Shown one piece after another: positions 14,147 through 20,331 of a stretch of DNA of 30,817 nt. The DNA is from an uncultured Propionibacteriaceae bacterium (GTDB lineage: Bacteria; Actinomycetota; Actinomycetes; Propionibacteriales; Propionibacteriaceae), in the NCBI GenBank assembly GCA_937926975.1, contig CALBCJ010000015.1, positions 1 to 30,817 on the forward strand, in the 5' to 3' direction. The stretch's first letter is position 1, and each line of letters starts with the position of its first letter. A program made the translations under genes and the position numbers. A model generated the notes under the pieces. The model was not told the DNA's origin. It searched no databases and saw nothing but the letters and a program-made list of their open reading frames with translations.

Positions 14147-14363
14147 GGCCTGAGAAGGCATTCGCTGACGAGCGTGCCCGGGTGAGCACTGGCTCCTTCC
14201 TCCGGAGAGGTGGACCCTGCTCTCGTTGTCGTCCTCGACCTCACCGGTAGTGTGCAGAGCTTCCACAACGCGATCAGCAAGATCGACGGACTGGAGTTCT
14301 TGCCCGAGCACGGCTTTGTTAATCTGAAGTCCGATTGGAGTCAAATTATCGCCCATAATGACT
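14147..14363 (+). pseudogene. Remnant resembling the N-terminus of an S8 (subtilisin-like) peptidase family protein
   Basis: In one frame the sequence reads EKAFADERARVSTGS; after a one-base shift near 14200 it continues EVDPALVVVLDLTGSVQ and then AISKIDGLEFLPEH before a stop at 14361-14363. The pattern of a residue block ending in DP(A/E)LV(L/V)VL-x-x-x-GSV and later (K/N)I-x-GLE(F/W)L-x-E recalls the region before the catalytic domain of large actinobacterial S8 peptidases that are often paired with AAA ATPases. The rest of the gene, including any Asp-His-Ser triad, is missing. The family link is from memory and is uncertain; that this is a broken coding sequence is better supported by the frame shift and sudden end. 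Confidence 0.35.
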
Positions 14364-14370
14364 GATATTG

Positions 14371-14520
14371 GTTCATTGGGGTGGAGCCGATGAAGACCGC
14401 CGTGAAGGTGTTGGCCGGGTGCTGGAAGACCGACGGGGTGCCGAGCGGGCGGCTGCGGCCGGCCTCCATGACCGAGATCACGTCCGCCAGCGCCACCTGC
14501 TGCTGCTGGCCCTCGACAGG
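14371..14520 (-). pseudogene. Remnant of a MalK/UgpC-type sugar ABC transporter ATPase
   Basis: On the minus strand the frame reads VEGQQQQVALAD, a recognisable relic of the ABC signature LSGGQQQRVALA, then jumps to VISVMEAGR, LGTPSVFQHPANTF and FIGSTPMN. These last pieces match the end of the ATPase domain and the start of the regulatory domain in MalK/UgpC/MsmK proteins. The Walker A motif, Walker B motif and everything between the signature and the final strands are gone, so there is an internal deletion as well as loss of both ends. It cannot be a working ATPase. Confidence 0.65.
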
Positions 14521-14806
14521 GATGGGGAGTGGCCTGCCTCGCTGAGAGGAGCACAGCGACGGGCAGATCTCCTGGTCGGGGGGCTGGGCCAGGTGGGGAG
14601 TGGGGCTCTGGTCCGCTGCTGTGCGGCCCGCGGACGGGCCAGGGAGCAAGGTGCAGGGAGATGGGCTGGCTCCGGGTTGCGCCCGGCGCCGGGCGCACAG
14701 TGACGGAACTCGTGGTGGCGGGCTGGATGAGGACCGGGTCGCACCGCACCTGCCCGCACCGCGTCCTGGCCCCGGCTGCGCGGCACAGCCCGCTGCCCCC
14801 GTACGG

Positions 14807-14812
14807 CAGACT
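14807..14812 (+). promoter_or_regulatory. -10 box for the nucleotide-sugar dehydrogenase
   Basis: CAGACT is followed by 7 nt and the ATG at 14820. The first base differs from the TAGACT form seen elsewhere, but the geometry is the same. Confidence 0.35.
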
Positions 14813-14819
14813 GGCCGTC

Positions 14820-16121
14820 ATGCGAATCTGCGTCGTCGGGCTGGGCAAGATCGGGCTACCACTGGCGGTGCAGTACGCCACCAAGGGCCACCAGGTGACC
14901 GGGGTCGACGTGCAGCAGGCGGTGGTCGACCTAGTGAGCGCCGGGACCGAGCCGTTTCCCGGCGAGGCCGGCCTAGCGGCCCGGCTGGCCGCGGCGGTCA
15001 GCGGCGGGCGGCTGCGGGCCACCACCTCGCACGCCGAGGGCGTGACCGGGGCCGACGTGGTGGTGATGGTGGTCCCGATCTACGTTGACGAGCAGACCGG
15101 GCAGGCGGACTTCGGCTGGATGGATGCCGCCACCCGGGACGTGGCGGCGGCCCTGTCGCCCGGCGCGCTGGTCGCGTACGAGACAACCCTGCCGGTCGGC
15201 ACGACCCGGTCTCGGTGGAAGCCGATGATCGAGGAGGTCTCCGGGCTGGCCGACGGCCGCGACATCGACATCGTCTTCTCCCCGGAGCGGGTGCTGACCG
15301 GGCGGGTCTTCGCCGACCTGCGCAGGTACCCGAAGCTCATCGGCGGGCTCACCGAGCGCGGCGCGGCGAAGGCCCGCGCCTTCTACGAGGCGGTCCTCGA
15401 CTTCGACCCCAGACCCGATCTGACCAGGCCGAACGGGGTCTGGGACCTGGGCAGCGCGGAGGCCGCCGAGCTCGCGAAGCTGGCCGAGACCACGTACCGG
15501 GACGTCAACATCGGCCTCGCCAACCAGTTCGCCCGGTTCGCGGCGACCGCCGGGATCGACGTCTACCAGGTGATCGAGGCGTCGAACTCCCAGCCGTACA
15601 GCCACATTCACCGGCCCGGGATCGCGGTCGGCGGGCACTGCATCCCGGTCTACCCGCGGCTGTACCTGTCGACCGACCCGGAGGCGAGCGTGGTCAGCGC
15701 GGCCCGGGCGGCGAACGCGGCGATGCCCGCGTACGCGGTGGGGCTGCTGCACGGGGCACTGGGCTCGCTGGCCGGTGCCGAGGTGGTGGTGCTGGGCGCC
15801 TCGTACCGGGGCGGGGTGAAGGAGACCGCCTTCTCGGGGGTCTTCCCGACCGTCGCCGCGCTGCGTGAGGCCGGGGCCCAGGTGCGGGTCCACGACCCCC
15901 TGTACGGCGACGACGAGCTGCGGGCGCTGGGCTTCGAGCCGTACGAGCCGGGGCAGCGGGTCGACGCCGCGGTTCTGCAGGCCGACCATGACGAGTACCG
16001 CGGCTGGGACGAGCAGCAGCTGCCTGGGATCCGGGTCCTGGTCGACGGGCGCAACATCACCGACCCGGCCCGCTGGTCTGGGGTCCGCCGGATCGTGATC
16101 GGCGTCCCGGACCAGGGCTGA
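14820..16121 (+). CDS. Nucleotide sugar dehydrogenase (UDP-GlcNAc/ManNAc 6-dehydrogenase type)
   Basis: The 433-residue product begins at MRICVVGLGKIGLPLA, a classic Rossmann start, so a longer in-frame extension to 14529 is rejected. It carries the central-domain block AELAKLAETTYRDVNIGLANQ and the catalytic Cys274 in GGHCIPVYP, and a C-terminal domain with HDPLYGDDEL. The family oxidises C6 of a UDP-sugar to the uronate in two NAD-dependent steps. The GGHCIPVYP form is that of the UDP-GlcNAc/UDP-ManNAc group (WbpA, WecC) rather than UDP-glucose. It would supply the first step for the Wlb-like genes at 81-2769. Confidence 0.9.
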   Translation: MRICVVGLGKIGLPLAVQYATKGHQVTGVDVQQAVVDLVSAGTEPFPGEAGLAARLAAAVSGGRLRATTSHAEGVTGADVVVMVVPIYVDEQTGQADFGWMDAATRDVAAALSPGALVAYETTLPVGTTRSRWKPMIEEVSGLADGRDIDIVFSPERVLTGRVFADLRRYPKLIGGLTERGAAKARAFYEAVLDFDPRPDLTRPNGVWDLGSAEAAELAKLAETTYRDVNIGLANQFARFAATAGIDVYQVIEASNSQPYSHIHRPGIAVGGHCIPVYPRLYLSTDPEASVVSAARAANAAMPAYAVGLLHGALGSLAGAEVVVLGASYRGGVKETAFSGVFPTVAALREAGAQVRVHDPLYGDDELRALGFEPYEPGQRVDAAVLQADHDEYRGWDEQQLPGIRVLVDGRNITDPARWSGVRRIVIGVPDQG

Positions 16122-16267
16122 GCCGCTCCTCGTGGGGAGCACCTTGTACAACGCGACCGCCGAGCTGTTCCGGCGGGGCTGAGCCAGCCACAGCACCGGG
16201 TCGGCGCCCAGCCTGCCCAGCTCCTCGTGGGCACCTGCTGCGCCCTCGGTGCACAGTGACCGGCGGA

Positions 16268-16292
16268 CGTCCCCGGGCCAGGGCCGGGGACG
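16268..16292 (+). terminator. GC-rich hairpin
   Basis: CGTCCCC and GGGGACG form a 7-bp stem that can be lengthened by GGCC pairing with one bulge. No T-tract follows. It may end transcription from the dehydrogenase gene about 150 nt upstream. Confidence 0.35.
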
Positions 16293-16364
16293 GGCCGTGC
16301 CGGCTGGTCAGCCCGTACGTGTGCGCCTGCCTCGAGTCTGCCGCGTGCTGATCTCGTGACCGCC

Positions 16365-16423
16365 CTGCCGGTCCGACGGAGGGCCTGCTGTCCCCACCGG
16401 GTCGCACAACGGCGGACCGACAG
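16365..16423. repeat. Imperfect inverted repeat between the 17-bp direct repeats
   Basis: CTGCCGGTCCGACGG (16365-16379) pairs with the complement of CGGCGGACCGACAG (16410-16423) with two mismatches. The loop is about 30 nt. It lies between the two GCCCGTACGTGTGCGCC copies. Confidence 0.5.
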
Positions 16424-16531
16424 TCCCGGAGCCAGGCCGACGCGCGCCGCTTCGGCCGGGTCGGCCCGTACGTGTGCGCCCCGCAGCGAGCGACGAGCGC
16501 CAGCGGCGACGAGGAGCCCTGGTCGGGTGGG

Positions 16532-16537
16532 TAGGCT
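16532..16537 (+). promoter_or_regulatory. -10 box for the gene at 16545
   Basis: TAGGCT is followed by 7 nt and the ATG at 16545. The same hexamer and spacing occur before 22017 and, with 6 nt, before 23877. Confidence 0.5.
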
Positions 16538-16544
16538 CGCGGGC

Positions 16545-17246
16545 ATGTCGTGGCTCGATCTTCCTCCGCTGGACGGGGTGCAGCCGTCCACCGTCGCAGC
16601 CGAGCAGGCCCAGGGGCCCGCGAAAGTCCTGATTGGCCTGGTCGGAGCCGGTTTAGTGGCCTTGTGGACCGAGTACGGGATGGACGTGTGGCAGCCCAGG
16701 GAGCCGGCCGCGCTGGCCAAGGTGCTGGGGGTCGAGGAGGTGGAGCGGGTCGACATGGGCGCCGGCTTCGCCGAGGTGGGCCTGATCGACCCCGAGCACC
16801 AGATGCTGGTGCTGCGGACCCGTACCCCGAGCAGCGGCGCACCGCGCCGGTTCGCGGTCACCCCGGGTACCTTCCCGAACGAGAACCTCGACCCGTTCTC
16901 GGTGTGGCAGCTGAAGCGGATGGCTGACCTGGCGGTACGCCGGGGCGGGCGGTGGCTGCTGCAGCCGGGCGGGTACGGGGCGCCGGACCTCACCATCGCC
17001 TTCGAGGTCGGGATGTTTCAGCGGCAGCGGCGGGTCATCGTGACCGCGGCACCGCCCCGGGTGGCCCGGACCTGGGACACCGGCCAGCTCGGCCGCCCGT
17101 CGCGGATGCAGCCGGAGGGGTCACGCTCGGCTGGCTTCCCGGTCACCCCGGCGGGGGTGGAGCAGGCGGTCGGGGCGATGGTGGCGGTGATGCGGGAGTC
17201 GGGGCTGCGCTCGTACGAGCTGATGCCGACCTTCCCCACGGTCTGA
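16545..17246 (+). CDS. Uncharacterised protein, 233 residues
   Basis: I do not recognise a family. The start at MSWLDLPPLDG is set by a TAGGCT -10 box 7 nt upstream; longer in-frame starts reach into non-coding sequence. The protein is soluble, with an Ala/Gly-rich hydrophobic stretch near residues 28-42 (AKVLIGLVGAGLVALW), a central beta-rich part (FAVTPGTFPNENLDPF), and a C-terminal helical end with a conserved-looking SYELMPTFP. Codon use is typical for the window, so this is a real gene. It lies before the roadblock protein on the same strand but is separated by 353 nt. Confidence 0.7.
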   Translation: MSWLDLPPLDGVQPSTVAAEQAQGPAKVLIGLVGAGLVALWTEYGMDVWQPREPAALAKVLGVEEVERVDMGAGFAEVGLIDPEHQMLVLRTRTPSSGAPRRFAVTPGTFPNENLDPFSVWQLKRMADLAVRRGGRWLLQPGGYGAPDLTIAFEVGMFQRQRRVIVTAAPPRVARTWDTGQLGRPSRMQPEGSRSAGFPVTPAGVEQAVGAMVAVMRESGLRSYELMPTFPTV

Positions 17247-17599
17247 CGGGTCTCGCTCGTGCCGAGGTGCCAGGTGAGGAAGATCACATGTGCCTGGCCG
17301 CAGACCGCCAGGATGCACCATTCTTCTGCCGTGACGAGGTTTTCGACCCGCAGCCTCCCGGCTGGCGGGGCACCTGGTCCCAGCCGGGGGCTCGTAGCGA
17401 GGGCATCGTCATGAGCAGGAGTTGGTGGCTCTCGTACCTGAGGGGTGCCGAGTCCGAAGATGCCCAGCCTGGTCCCCAGGCAGCGTCCGCGAGTCCGCGC
17501 CGAGCGGCCTTTGAGGGCGCAGCAGTACCCCCCTCGGCCGATCCGTCGGACGAAGGCACTCCTTCATCACCCGGCCCCTGGGCCACAACAGACAGGAAC
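17247..17599. other. Interval before the roadblock gene, possibly coding for an N-terminal extension
   Basis: The frame of the roadblock gene is open through most of this interval, with an ATG at 17288 preceded by GAGGAAG at good spacing, and another at 17411 (MSRSWWLSYLRG). Third positions are less G/C-biased than in clear genes. The residues are rich in Pro, Ser and Ala, so this is either a disordered extension or an untranslated leader. Confidence 0.45.
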
Positions 17600-17974
17600 A
17601 TGGACATGTCTCAGCTGCAGCAGACGATCGACGGGCTCCTGACCATCGAGGGCGCCACCGCCGCCGCGATCGTCGACATCGGCTCCGGGATGGCCCTGGC
17701 CACCGGCGGCAACCCGGGCTTCGACCTGGACGTCGCCGCCGCCGGCAACTCGAACGTGGTCCGCGCCAAGCTGCGCACCATGGCCGACCTCGGCATCGAG
17801 GGTGGCATTGAGGACATCCTGATCACCCTCGACAAGCAGTACCACCTGGTCAACGTGCTGTCGGGTGACAAGAACAAGGGCCTGTTCATCTACCTGGTGC
17901 TGAACCGGGCTGCGGCCAACCTGGCCCTGGCCCGCCACAAGCTCACCACCCTCGCGCACGACGTCACCATCTGA
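17600..17974 (+). CDS. Roadblock/LC7-domain protein
   Basis: The 124-residue product is one roadblock/LC7 domain, with LQQTIDGLLTIEGATAAAIVDIG at its start (quoted in part of its beta-alpha-beta core) and DKQYHLVNVLSG in the final strands. These small proteins dimerise and regulate Ras-like GTPases such as MglA; in Streptomyces they occur in conservons with a sensor kinase, a DUF742 protein and a GTPase. None of those partners is in this window, so its GTPase must be elsewhere or absent. AGGA lies 3 nt before ATG 17600 and 8 nt before ATG 17606, so 17606 may be the true start. A longer form from 17288 or 17411 is possible. A strong terminator follows. Confidence 0.88.
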   Translation: MDMSQLQQTIDGLLTIEGATAAAIVDIGSGMALATGGNPGFDLDVAAAGNSNVVRAKLRTMADLGIEGGIEDILITLDKQYHLVNVLSGDKNKGLFIYLVLNRAAANLALARHKLTTLAHDVTI

Positions 17975-17982
17975 CACGCATG

Positions 17983-18025
17983 CACCATGCAGGAGGCGGG
18001 CGGCTGCTGCCCGCCTCCTGTGGTG
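17983..18025 (+). terminator. Strong hairpin terminator after the roadblock gene
   Basis: CAGGAGGCGGGC (17990-18001) and GCCCGCCTCCTG (18009-18020) form a perfect 12-bp stem with a 7-nt loop. CACCA and TGGTG extend it after a 2-nt bulge. This is the clearest hairpin in the window. Confidence 0.85.
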
Positions 18026-18092
18026 TCGACCGGGGCAGGACTGCTCTAGGGTTTCGTAGTCTTCAGAAGTCGGCTCATACGGGGAAGGAGTC

Positions 18093-18977
18093 ATGAGCAC
18101 CCTCAGTCTGCCGGGTCGAGTGCGCTCGATCCGCCCCTTCGACCGAGACGCCGGACGGACGATGGTGCATGCCGGCAACCAGCTGCTGCTGCTCGACTCC
18201 AACCCGCACATCCTCGCCAGCTGGCCGCTGCCCGACGACGTGGTCGGCATCGCCGACGCCGACCCGATGACCGACACCGTGATCTTCGGCCACAGCGCGG
18301 CGGTGGTGCTCCAGCAGCACGGCGAGGAGGTCTGGCGGCTGCCGCACGCCGAGTGGGGCGGCGACTTCGAGTCGGCTGGCGCCTGGCTGCGCAGCGGCCA
18401 CGCCTGGACGATCGTGCCCGACGACCTGCACGAGAAGTGCGAGCTGGTCCGGCTCCGGCCGCTGACCGGCGAGGTCACCGGGGTCGCCGAGATCGACGCC
18501 GCCCCGTCCGGGATCGAGCTGGTGCCGTTCCCCGACGGCTGGCTCGGGATCGGGCTCGGCGAGGGCCAGGACGCCGCCCGGGCCTGGTTCCTCAAGACCG
18601 ACGAGGACGAGCTGACGCTGCGCGAGGCCCCGTGGGACGACCGGATCCTGAGCGACGTCCACGCCTCGGGACGCTGGATCGTCACCACCCCGCAGACCGG
18701 CGACGGCCCGATCCAGGTGCTGTCGTGGCCGGACCTGGAACCGGTCTGGGAGATCACCGTCCCCGCGATCCCCGAGTCCTGCTGGCTGGAGTCGGCGGTC
18801 TTCGTCGGCGACGACCTGGTCGCGGCCTTTGTCCCGGGCGACCGGGAGGAGGGCGAGTGCCTGCGGATCCCGCCCCACGACCCGATCACCAAGGTCGCCG
18901 GTGAGATCTGGCCCGCGCCCGGCGGCACCGACTACTGGCTTGAGTACGACGGGACGCGGCTGACCCGCCGTGACTGA
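18093..18977 (+). CDS. Uncharacterised protein, possible beta-propeller-like repeats
   Basis: The 294-residue product is soluble and beta-rich. Recurrent short units ending in Trp-hydrophobic-hydrophobic turns (ILASWPLP, EVWRLPH, AWTIVPDD, RWIVTTP, VWEITVP) suggest WD40- or PQQ-like blades, but no exact repeat signature is present. I do not recognise a family. GGGGAAGGAG lies just before the ATG and sets the start. TAGGGT (18047) or TAGTCT (18058) could be the -10 box. No signal peptide is visible, so it probably acts in the cytoplasm. Confidence 0.7.
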   Translation: MSTLSLPGRVRSIRPFDRDAGRTMVHAGNQLLLLDSNPHILASWPLPDDVVGIADADPMTDTVIFGHSAAVVLQQHGEEVWRLPHAEWGGDFESAGAWLRSGHAWTIVPDDLHEKCELVRLRPLTGEVTGVAEIDAAPSGIELVPFPDGWLGIGLGEGQDAARAWFLKTDEDELTLREAPWDDRILSDVHASGRWIVTTPQTGDGPIQVLSWPDLEPVWEITVPAIPESCWLESAVFVGDDLVAAFVPGDREEGECLRIPPHDPITKVAGEIWPAPGGTDYWLEYDGTRLTRRD

Positions 18978-19078
18978 GCGGGCGTGCCGGTCCGGCACCC
19001 CGCCACGACGCAGGTCGAGTACTTCTGCGAGCCCGCAACCGGTGCGTGATGGCTCGGCCGGCTGTCCGAAGCGAAAGC

Positions 19079-19084
19079 TAGGCT
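19079..19084 (+). promoter_or_regulatory. -10 box of the ABC-3C operon
   Basis: TAGGCT lies 37 nt before the ATG at 19122. Transcription would start near 19091 and leave a short leader with GAGGACGG as a ribosome-binding site. Unlike its relatives in this window it would not be leaderless. Confidence 0.4.
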
Positions 19085-19121
19085 GGCCCCTGACGAGTCG
19101 GCGTCTCCTGAGGACGGACCC

Positions 19122-20093
19122 ATGGCAGTCATCCGCGACAGCGCCTGGAAAGACTGGTACCGATCCCAGCACGACAGGCATTGTCTGGCTGCTGGCGAGG
19201 CCTTCGAGCGCTACGTCACCGAGCTCCTCAAGAGGTACCACGACGACTTCATCAACCCCGACCCGATGGGGAGTGCGGGCGACTGGGGCTGTGACGGTCT
19301 GGCTGACGGCGGCCAGACCGCGTACGCGTGCTACGGCCCTGATCCGGTTCGCGGAGCCACCACCTCAGGCAGCACGAAGGACTCGCGCACAGCCAGTAAG
19401 ATTCGCTCGGACTTCGAGCGGGCCGTCGGGAAGTGGAGGTTCACGACCTGGTGCTTTGTGACCAGCGCTCCGGTCGGGCCCGAGGCCACACAAGCGATTG
19501 TGGATCTGCAGGCTCGGCACGCCCCGTCCACGGCTCGGCCTTTGACTATTCGGGTCTGGAAGGCGCCCGACGACCTGTGGGACCACATCGTGGTGGGGCT
19601 GACCGAGAAGCAGCTGAACGACGTGCTTCCTGGGGTTCCGCACGCTCAGAACGTTGAGCTGGGCGACATCATTGATCTGATCGATCGGCTGATGGGCCAG
19701 CCGGGGGCGGTTGAAGACCGGCTCCAGCCGATTCGGCCGGTTCTTCCGACGAAGATGGGCTTCAACCGGATCGCACCACCGAACCGAGCGGAGTTCGCTG
19801 AGGGGAGAATTCAGGCAGCGCGGATCGATGGCTGGTTCGATACGCAGTCTGACCCGGGATTTCGCGATGCCGTAGCACACCGGTTCCGCGAGCTCTATGA
19901 GCGGGTAAAGACTACCACCACAGAGCCGTCAGAGGTGGTCGAGCGCTTGTACACCGCGGTGGGTGGTGAGGACTTCCGCTACGATCAGAGGAAGGCTAAT
20001 GCGGTGTACGCGGTGGTGGCCTACTTCTTCGACTCGTGTGATATCTTTGAAGAGCCTTCACTGGGAGGTGAGACGAGTGCTGCTGCCGACTAA
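19122..20093 (+). CDS. ABC-three-component system large protein (possible nuclease-like N-terminus)
   Basis: The 323-residue protein is the first gene of a three-gene unit with a small middle component and a coiled-coil ABC ATPase. Its N-terminus has GEAFERYVTELL, then GDWGCDGL at residues 53-60 and TAYACYG at 66-72. This resembles the restriction-endonuclease-like domain of ABC-3C proteins, with Glu26/Glu29 and Asp54/Asp58 in the expected places, but the usual Q/E-x-K lysine after the acidic loop is not visible, so catalysis is doubtful. The C-terminal half from about residue 210 is helical and may be the C-terminal domain that contacts the partner. Base use is less G/C-biased than in nearby housekeeping genes. 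The end overlaps the next start by 17 nt. Confidence 0.75.
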   Translation: MAVIRDSAWKDWYRSQHDRHCLAAGEAFERYVTELLKRYHDDFINPDPMGSAGDWGCDGLADGGQTAYACYGPDPVRGATTSGSTKDSRTASKIRSDFERAVGKWRFTTWCFVTSAPVGPEATQAIVDLQARHAPSTARPLTIRVWKAPDDLWDHIVVGLTEKQLNDVLPGVPHAQNVELGDIIDLIDRLMGQPGAVEDRLQPIRPVLPTKMGFNRIAPPNRAEFAEGRIQAARIDGWFDTQSDPGFRDAVAHRFRELYERVKTTTTEPSEVVERLYTAVGGEDFRYDQRKANAVYAVVAYFFDSCDIFEEPSLGGETSAAAD

Positions 20094-20331
20094 AGGCATT
20101 TCCCCTGACCGGGCGCTGCTCAGCGTGGGCGGCACTCTGGTGGAGCTGCTGCAGACTCCGGCGACGGTCTCGAGCCTGTGGGAGCGTTTCCAGGCCAGGA
20201 CTGCCAGCCAGGGCCGAGGTCAGCGGGTGACCTTCGACTGGTTCGCGCTGGCACTGTCCATGCTCTTCGCCGTCGGGGCGGTGCGGTGGAATGATGCGCA
20301 CGAGCTGGAGCGCTGTCGTGTTCCTGCATAG
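20077..20331 (+). CDS. ABC-three-component system middle component (MC6-like)
   Basis: This 84-residue protein starts at a GTG (VLLPTKGISPDRALLSVGG) with GGGAGG about 9 nt upstream; earlier in-frame starts lie deep in the previous gene. The pattern LLPTKGI-x-P-x-RALL-x-VG, then SSLWERF and TFDWFALALSMLFAVGAV matches what I recall of the ABC-3C middle component 6 family, a winged-helix-like adaptor between the large protein and the ATPase. It overlaps both neighbours (17 nt upstream, 14 nt downstream), so all three proteins are translationally coupled and probably form one complex. Confidence 0.8.
   Translation: MLLPTKGISPDRALLSVGGTLVELLQTPATVSSLWERFQARTASQGRGQRVTFDWFALALSMLFAVGAVRWNDAHELERCRVPA

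Larger units (their letters stand above)
14007..14819. other. Decayed interval with two gene remnants
   Basis: This 813-nt interval has no intact gene. It holds a plus-strand remnant (about 14147-14363), a minus-strand ABC ATPase remnant (about 14371-14520) and an AT-rich joint between them near 14315-14375. The right end carries the probable promoter of the nucleotide-sugar dehydrogenase. Long open frames on both strands here lack family features. Confidence 0.6.
16122..16544. other. Intergenic interval with hairpins and a 17-bp direct repeat
   Basis: No gene is supported. A small stem GCTCC/GGAGC (16125-16140) follows the dehydrogenase stop. CGTCCCC/GGGGACG forms a stem at 16268-16292. GCCCGTACGTGTGCGCC occurs at 16311-16327 and 16464-16480, and between the copies lies a long imperfect hairpin (16365-16423). 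The -10 box of the next gene is at 16532. Confidence 0.55.

Noticed and set aside
14468..14545. A short plus-strand frame with three Cys in a row (ATCCCWPS), resembling a cysteine attenuation leader before the nucleotide-sugar dehydrogenase.
   Set aside because: The Cys run is the antisense of the CAG-CAG-CAG codons in the ABC signature of the minus-strand ATPase relic. There is no promoter or sulfur gene directly downstream.
13901..15025. A 374-codon minus-strand frame.
   Set aside because: It crosses the small Cys-rich gene and the start of the nucleotide-sugar dehydrogenase in other frames and has no family features.
16131..16181. A short frame ending TLYNATAELFRRG after the dehydrogenase, looking like a protein C-terminus.
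   Set aside because: Only about 17 codons from a GTG, with no ribosome-binding site and no recognised family; could be a relic but support is too thin.
20291..20317. ATG start at 20291 for the ABC-3C ATPase.
   Set aside because: It adds nine residues not expected before the first strand of the fold, and the GTG at 20318 has GGAG at correct spacing.
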